Shown piece after piece: positions 6,793-11,480 of a DNA stretch of 11,480 nt. Origin of the DNA: Phycisphaerales bacterium (GTDB lineage: Bacteria; Planctomycetota; Phycisphaerae; Tepidisphaerales; Tepidisphaeraceae); contig PMAK01000281.1 in NCBI GenBank assembly GCA_003153655.1, forward strand, positions 1 to 11,480, written 5' to 3'. The notes beneath the pieces were generated by a model, which ran no database searches, was not told the DNA's origin, and saw only the letters and a program-made list of their open reading frames with translations. The position numbers and the translations under genes are program-made. Every line of letters starts with the position of its first letter. Position 1 is the stretch's first letter.

Positions 6793-9700
6793 TCACTTGC
6801 TCAAACTCCGACCACCCGCCAGCGCATTGAACATCAGCCGCTTGGCAGTGACTGGATGAAAACCATCGGCATTTCCGCTCAGGAATGAATTCATCAGCCC
6901 GGGAATCGCCAGCATCACGATTTCGCCTCGCCCGCATTCGATCGTCGCGGCGGCAACGCCTATATTCGGATCGTGGTCTTTCCCATAGCCAATGACCGCC
7001 TCCATGCCCCGGCCGGAAAGCATCAAACCATTCCCCTCTCCGATCTGATACGGCCAATCCAGCACGCAATCGCTGGGCAGACCGTCGAGCAGCCAGTGCC
7101 TGCGCCCAAAGAACCAGAACCCCATCCAGGAGGGACCCGATGCGCCAACCGCGCCGGCATAATTCAAAAGCCCTTCGCCGGCGAGGTACCTGGCAATCTC
7201 GTCCGCGTCCTTGCCGCCACTGGTCAGCAAAACCACCCGCGTGCCATTGCGCCGCGCCCGCTCAATCGCCGCGCCAAGATCCGCTGCCCAGTAGTCGCCG
7301 CTTTCCTGCGCGATCGGACTCCACACATGACCCGCTGGGTCGGTATATGGCTTGTCACGGAAAACCTCCCGCACCGCGTTGCTCGACGAATCGCTCAACT
7401 CCACCGCCGCCAGCGTCGCGTTGTCGGCCTCCACGCGCGGCACCGAAAGTCGGATCTTTCCGTCTGGCGCATCGACGATAAAGGTTTCGACCAGCGCCCG
7501 ATTTTTTCCACCTGCCCTGGCGAAAATGTCCAACTCCCTAGCAACCGTTTCGCCGTTGATCGCAATGTCGAAACGGCGCTGCCCGGCCGCGGCCTGGTAA
7601 GAGTCTGCCAAGTACAGCCTGACCGTGATCTTCCCCTTAGCCAGCCCCCGCCACGTCCCGATTGGACCTGGCTGTCCCCACATCTGCTGCTGGAAAAGGC
7701 CCGGATCGGATGTATTGGAAATGTCCCCGTCGCTGCCCGAGGTACTCCAGTTTTCGGGGCTGCCGCTGCCGGTCGCGATCAAAATCGTCGCCGTTTGTTC
7801 AGGCTTGGATGAAAGCCCGACCCCGTCCGCATTGAATTGCCGCTTGAGCGCAGCGATCGATTCTTCGCTGTCGCCGCCGCAGGCAATCGTCCCCGTCAGC
7901 GCCGCCGGCTGCGGGTCAATCACCAGCATCGGCTCGTCCCGCTGAAGCACCGGTGCGCCACCCGCCATGGGGATTAGCGCGGCATGGATAGTCACCGCCC
8001 CAGCCTCGTTCATCGTAAAGCGAATGTCCTCTTTCAGCAGTTGGCCAAAAGTCTCCCCGCCCTGCAGTTCAACCGGATATTCCGCTCGAAACAGGGGTTC
8101 ACGTCCCGCCATCGAAGCCGAAACAGCAAGCCGCCACGAGCCCGTCAGATTCTGCTCATTGATCTGATGAACATCCACCACCGCCGTATCGCCTTTGGCG
8201 ATCACGTAATGCCGCGGTCGCACCACCAGAACTTCCGGCTCCGACGCCTGATGGATCGGCGCCGGGTCAGCCTTGAGTTGCCGCAATGAGTCAACCATCC
8301 CGCTGTGATCGTCGATGGTCGTGGACTCCCAACCGGACAGCACGATGTAATCGACGTTGTTGCAGATACGCGCGTTTTCCAGCAGATGGGCGGCAGAGAA
8401 ATAATGTTTCGCCCCCGCCTCCTGAAAGAGCTTTTCGGCGCTGGGAAACGCGGAGCGAAATTGGTAGTCATCGAGAAATTTCTCGTATGCCACCACGATC
8501 GTTTCGTGCGCCGTCAGATCATAGCCGCTCCGCCCGTTCGCCTTGTACCAGTTCACAATCGCCGCGTGATCGTCCGGCGAAGCGCCGGTGGCCAATTCGC
8601 CCCACACCACGATTTCCTTCTGGTTTTCGGTGCGATACTTGAAATCGGCAGGCGATTTGTACATCGATTCCAGCCAGACCCCTGGCGAATCCACTGCCGT
8701 GTGCTCATCCCACCAACCGGCCGGAGCCGTTCCATTCCCGTATAGCCATTTATCGCTGTACGGCAGCGACCATACCTGGTTATCTGAAGTGACACCGGAT
8801 TTGAGAAGGATCATCCTCGAAGGATCTGCCTGGCGCATTTTATTCAGGGCGTAAAAGACGCGCGGGTTGTTTAGATCGGGGTTGGTTTCATTCTGTAATG
8901 TCCAGACACTGACGCACGGGTGAGATCGGAAGGCCTGGATCATTGCCAGTTCCTTGTCGAGCTGATAGCGATTGAGGAAATCGAGCCGTGCCCCCTTTCC
9001 GGTGGTGTCGGTCGGGACGGTGGGCCCCGGTGCATCTGGCCCCCCATCCTGGAAGGTGAAAAGGCCGCCCCCGGCCTCGCAATAGCGCAGCAGTCCCGCG
9101 CGATCAAAGGCATCCAGCACCACGGACTTAGGCATGTGCCGGTGGTTTTGAATCGAATTCAGGCCCAGCGCCCTCACCGCCGCCACTTCCCGCTGCGCCG
9201 CTGCCTCGTCGGGAAATATCCCGTTGGGCGCCCAGAAGCCCCAGGAAATCGACGAGCGCGGCACGATGCGCCGGCTATTGAGATACAGCTTCGCGTCCGT
9301 GTCCAGGCCTTTCGGCTCGAGCCACCGAAAACCAAATGTCGTGACACGATCCGAATGTGCGACCGATGGCAGACTTGCGGATGCCTCATAAAGATTCGGC
9401 TGGTTAATATCCCACAACTGGCAGTCGCTGACGGTTGCATCTGTGGCGGCAGTTACTGTTCCGCCCGCGGGAACGTGAACAACTTCGCTGCTTTGATAAT
9501 AAACTTTCCCATCGCGCGATATCGTAAAATCGATCGGACCGTCATACGCCGAGCCGATCGAACCGATGTCTGCTTGCAGGTGAACGGATCGAGCATCGGG
9601 CTTGTTAAAGACGGCTAAATCGCTCACGTTTACCGGCCCGCGGACCTGCATCTCGACGCCGCCCGCGAGCCCCCCGAATGCGTGCGTTGCAGGAAGCGTG

Positions 9701-10320
9701 TATTTTCCCCATTTGAACGAAAGAAAATCCATCCAATCCAGCCTGCCGCCGGGATTCGTTATGCGCACGGCCAGAAGATTGCGCCCGCCTGGATTGATGG
9801 CATCCGTGGCGTCCGCAATAAACGGAGCCTCTGAGATAATGCTGTACCCCACGAGCTTCCCATTGACGTACACCTCGCTGCGCAGCCGTCCGGCGGGAAA
9901 ATAAAAAATTAACCGCTCTCCCGGTCGCAGCGCTGGCGGCGTGAATGGCCGATACCACCACGACACCCCGAGATAATTCCCATCGGCGGCGACGATGTCG
10001 CGCGGCCTCGTCGACCTCGCTGTGCGGGCTGGCGCTTTCCCGAAATAATATTCCTCCACGGTCGCCGGCAGCGATACGCCGATACCCGCGCTGTCATCCA
10101 GCACCGACCACCCGCCTGTTGGCGGATTCACGGGCGTTGTTTGGAGATTTACGTCCTCAGGCAGGTAGATCGCATCATCGCGCCAGGCCGCCTTTGGATC
10201 CAGCCACAATCGCCATCCCTGATCGAGATTGGAGGAACCGGAGACAGCCGCCTGCGCGGCCGAAAGGAAGATGAATTGAAAAAGAATACTGACCAAGGAA
10301 AAGGATTTGGCGATGTTCAT
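6793..10320 (-). CDS. Secreted GH2 family beta-glycosidase with malectin-like domain
   Basis: A 1175-residue extracytoplasmic enzyme of family GH2 (beta-galactosidase, beta-glucuronidase, beta-mannosidase). Residues 1-25 are a clear Sec signal peptide (MNIAKSFSLVSILFQF..., AQA cleavage). The N-terminal jelly-roll sugar-binding domain follows, about 30-235 (WYRPFTPP, EVYVNGKLVGY), then an Ig-like domain to about 340. The catalytic barrel starts around 345 (ALGLNSIQNHRHMP) and includes the acid/base E478 in SVWTLQNET and a likely nucleophile E575 in VVWGELATG. An Ig-like domain covers about 695-805. About 811-1170 reads as a Rossmann/glutaminase-like domain interrupted by a malectin-like module (about 870-980, ITVRLYLADSY, RRFDIAINGETV). 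ATG 10320 is preceded by AGGA at 10334-10331. The gene is divergent from GH74. The substrate is not set by sequence; a beta-galactosidase acting on xyloglucan side chains would fit the neighbours. Confidence 0.93.
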   Translation of the reverse strand: MNIAKSFSLVSILFQFIFLSAAQAAVSGSSNLDQGWRLWLDPKAAWRDDAIYLPEDVNLQTTPVNPPTGGWSVLDDSAGIGVSLPATVEEYYFGKAPARTARSTRPRDIVAADGNYLGVSWWYRPFTPPALRPGERLIFYFPAGRLRSEVYVNGKLVGYSIISEAPFIADATDAINPGGRNLLAVRITNPGGRLDWMDFLSFKWGKYTLPATHAFGGLAGGVEMQVRGPVNVSDLAVFNKPDARSVHLQADIGSIGSAYDGPIDFTISRDGKVYYQSSEVVHVPAGGTVTAATDATVSDCQLWDINQPNLYEASASLPSVAHSDRVTTFGFRWLEPKGLDTDAKLYLNSRRIVPRSSISWGFWAPNGIFPDEAAAQREVAAVRALGLNSIQNHRHMPKSVVLDAFDRAGLLRYCEAGGGLFTFQDGGPDAPGPTVPTDTTGKGARLDFLNRYQLDKELAMIQAFRSHPCVSVWTLQNETNPDLNNPRVFYALNKMRQADPSRMILLKSGVTSDNQVWSLPYSDKWLYGNGTAPAGWWDEHTAVDSPGVWLESMYKSPADFKYRTENQKEIVVWGELATGASPDDHAAIVNWYKANGRSGYDLTAHETIVVAYEKFLDDYQFRSAFPSAEKLFQEAGAKHYFSAAHLLENARICNNVDYIVLSGWESTTIDDHSGMVDSLRQLKADPAPIHQASEPEVLVVRPRHYVIAKGDTAVVDVHQINEQNLTGSWRLAVSASMAGREPLFRAEYPVELQGGETFGQLLKEDIRFTMNEAGAVTIHAALIPMAGGAPVLQRDEPMLVIDPQPAALTGTIACGGDSEESIAALKRQFNADGVGLSSKPEQTATILIATGSGSPENWSTSGSDGDISNTSDPGLFQQQMWGQPGPIGTWRGLAKGKITVRLYLADSYQAAAGQRRFDIAINGETVARELDIFARAGGKNRALVETFIVDAPDGKIRLSVPRVEADNATLAAVELSDSSSNAVREVFRDKPYTDPAGHVWSPIAQESGDYWAADLGAAIERARRNGTRVVLLTSGGKDADEIARYLAGEGLLNYAGAVGASGPSWMGFWFFGRRHWLLDGLPSDCVLDWPYQIGEGNGLMLSGRGMEAVIGYGKDHDPNIGVAAATIECGRGEIVMLAIPGLMNSFLSGNADGFHPVTAKRLMFNALAGGRSLSK

Positions 10321-10433
10321 TCAAACTCTTTCCTGAAAGATACGGCGCGCTCGATGGAGGTGCGCATTTGGCCTTATTTTTTTCAGTCCACGGAGGACGC
10401 CAACGATTCCAGAAGAAAGCTTCCAATTCACTC

Positions 10434-10449
10434 GGAGCACGCTTGTTCC
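10434..10449. promoter_or_regulatory. Imperfect inverted repeat, candidate operator for the GH2/GH74 intergenic region
   Basis: GGAGCACGCTTGTTCC is a 16-bp dyad in which 6 of 8 base pairs are symmetric. It contains ACGCTTG, the same 7-mer that forms the left arm of the perfect dyad at 10502-10516; the two copies are 62 bp apart, close to six helical turns. It lies about 115 bp upstream of the GH2 start. The function is inferred from position and symmetry only. Confidence 0.3.
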
Positions 10450-10501
10450 AGACAATGTGCCAAATTAGAAAGGAACGCTAGACGGATCGTATCTCAGAAA
10501 A

Positions 10502-10516
10502 CGCTTGCCGCAAGCG
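10502..10516. promoter_or_regulatory. Perfect inverted repeat overlapping the GH74 -35 element, candidate repressor operator
   Basis: CGCTTG-CCG-CAAGCG is a perfect 6-3-6 dyad flanked by A/T-rich sequence (AAAA on the left, AAATT on the right). Its centre coincides with the -35 box of the GH74 promoter, where a repressor would block RNA polymerase. The size and the A-rich CG-containing arms resemble LacI-family operators, a class that often controls glycosidase genes. No regulator gene for it lies in the window. Confidence 0.45.
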
Positions 10517-10532
10517 AAATTCATGCTATATT
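10505..10532 (+). promoter_or_regulatory. Sigma70-type promoter for the GH74 gene
   Basis: The -35 box TTGCCG (10505-10510) is followed after 16 bp by the -10 box TATATT (10527-10532), which is preceded by TGC, an extended -10. Initiation would be near 10539, leaving a leader of about 58 nt before the ATG at 10597. The match to consensus is good by eye (4/6 and 5/6). Confidence 0.45.
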
Positions 10533-10596
10533 TATCCCTAGGGAATGCTGGCGGCCCGGCGCTATTTGTGTGCCTTGAGATTCTGGCGGAGGTCCG

Positions 10597-11480
10597 ATGA
10601 CTGCCAAACCGATCACCGGTGGAAAGTGGTCATCGTGCCGAAAATCCAAACGCGGTGCGATTGATCGAGCCGCTCGTCTGCAACGCTCCTACTGTCTCGA
10701 GTCCCTTGAGACCCGACTTTACCTGACCACGGCCCCCTATGCCTGGCAGAACATCAACATCGGCGCGGGAGGATTCGTCGATGGCATCTTCTACGATCCG
10801 CATAATCAGAACGTCATCTATGCCCGCACCGACGTGGGCGGACTCTATAAATCCACGAATGACGGCGGCTACTGGAACCAATTGCTCAATTGGGTCGGCA
10901 ACGGAAGCGGGGGCTCAAACGGCGTCCTCAGCTTCGCCATCGACCCCGAGAATTCCAATAATCTCTACGCCGACACTGGGTTGTATTCTGGAAGCAATGG
11001 CTATGTGCTCTACTCCACCAATGCCGGCGCAACCTGGGGCGTAACTCCCCTGAGCTTCTACGTCGGCGGCAATATGGACGGTCGCGGCGCCGGCGAACGT
11101 ATCGCGGTCGATCCCTACGACAGCAATATTATCTTCCTTGGAAGCAACGACAGCGGCCTTTGGGAAAGCACCAACGCCGGACATTCCTTCAGCCAGGTCA
11201 CGTCGTTCTCCACATCGGCGAGCATCAATCTGGTTCTTTTCGATCCCAACGGCGGAACCGCAGGCAGCCCTACGCAGGAGATCTTCGTAGGCGAAGACTC
11301 CACTGCCACCGGCACCAATCTCTTCGAGACCACTAACGGCGGCACATCCTGGACGGAAGTGACCGGTTCCGGCTCAGCCCCAACCGGATGGATGCCCAAT
11401 CGCGCCGCCATGGCTTCCGATGGCAATCTCTACTTGGCCTACGCCAACGACCAAGCGCCCACTGAGCCGACCAATGGAGG
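10597..11480 (+). CDS. GH74 xyloglucanase with LEPR-XLL-like N-terminus, 3' partial
   Basis: The first 294 codons of a family GH74 endo-xyloglucanase, an inverting enzyme that cleaves the beta-1,4-glucan backbone of xyloglucan; the gene runs off the window. The ATG has GGAGG at 10588-10592, 4 nt upstream. Residues 1-33 are basic and polar with no hydrophobic signal core; 34-43 read LESLETRLYL, a version of the planctomycete LEPR-XLL motif; the GH74 seven-bladed propeller starts at YAW (about 48). Diagnostic stretches are GAGGFVDGIFYDP and VIYARTDVGGLYKS, where D79 matches the N-terminal catalytic Asp of the family, and VGGNMDGRGAGERIAVDP. Four Asp-box/BNR turns are visible: STNDGGYW (86-93), STNAGATW (140-147), STNAGHSF (191-198), TTNGGTSW (245-252). 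The second catalytic Asp lies beyond the window. It has its own promoter with an overlapping dyad, and is divergent from GH2. Confidence 0.93.
   Translation, partial: MTAKPITGGKWSSCRKSKRGAIDRAARLQRSYCLESLETRLYLTTAPYAWQNINIGAGGFVDGIFYDPHNQNVIYARTDVGGLYKSTNDGGYWNQLLNWVGNGSGGSNGVLSFAIDPENSNNLYADTGLYSGSNGYVLYSTNAGATWGVTPLSFYVGGNMDGRGAGERIAVDPYDSNIIFLGSNDSGLWESTNAGHSFSQVTSFSTSASINLVLFDPNGGTAGSPTQEIFVGEDSTATGTNLFETTNGGTSWTEVTGSGSAPTGWMPNRAAMASDGNLYLAYANDQAPTEPTNG

Noticed and set aside
6973..7812. Plus-strand 279-codon open frame antisense to the GH2 gene, and similar long frames at 8920-9618 and 2236-2862 antisense strands.
   Set aside because: The frames inside GH2 are rich in Pro, Arg and His with no domain pattern, as expected for shadows of a high-GC gene. 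Only the DUF4260 part of 2236-2640 is real.
10455..10465. Minus-strand TGGCAC resembling a sigma54 -24 element upstream of GH2.
   Set aside because: No GC-type -12 element at the required spacing: the downstream bases read CTGGA rather than TTGCA.

Overview
This window (about 58% GC by eye) looks like a chromosomal stretch from a polysaccharide-degrading planctomycete, probably of the Phycisphaerae type. The best lineage clue is the N-terminus of the last gene: a LEPR-XLL-like motif (LESLETRLYL) in front of a secreted-type glycosidase, an arrangement typical of Planctomycetota. Genes lie on both strands with little operon structure.

Layout from left to right. A 5'-truncated GH31 alpha-glycosidase (+, 1-2214) converges on a small DUF4260 membrane protein (-, 2236-2640). 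An aldo/keto reductase (+, 2802-3788) diverges from the DUF4260 gene. A short one-TM protein on the minus strand (3806-3999) has a start that is out of frame by one base. The methyltransferase/regulator Ada (+, 4273-5355) follows and converges on a membrane-anchored SGNH-like protein (-, 5397-6359). The sparse stretch 6360-6792 holds only a decayed tRNA-like sequence with a palindromic insert. A large secreted GH2 enzyme (-, 6793-10320) then diverges from a GH74 xyloglucanase (+, from 10597, running off the window). Their 276-bp intergenic region carries a sigma70-like promoter overlapped by a perfect inverted repeat.

How the genes may work together: GH74 cuts the xyloglucan backbone, GH31 includes alpha-xylosidases that remove side-chain xylose, and GH2 includes beta-galactosidases that remove galactose. 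The three enzymes could together degrade xyloglucan or a similar hemicellulose outside the cell or in the periplasm. The SGNH protein might handle acyl groups, but this is only a possibility. Ada, the aldo/keto reductase and DUF4260 look like unrelated housekeeping or stress genes.

I see no defence system, CRISPR array, transposase or integrase. The most unusual items are the GH2/GH74 control region, the tRNA remnant with its insert, the frameshifted mini-gene, and export of GH74 without a visible signal peptide.
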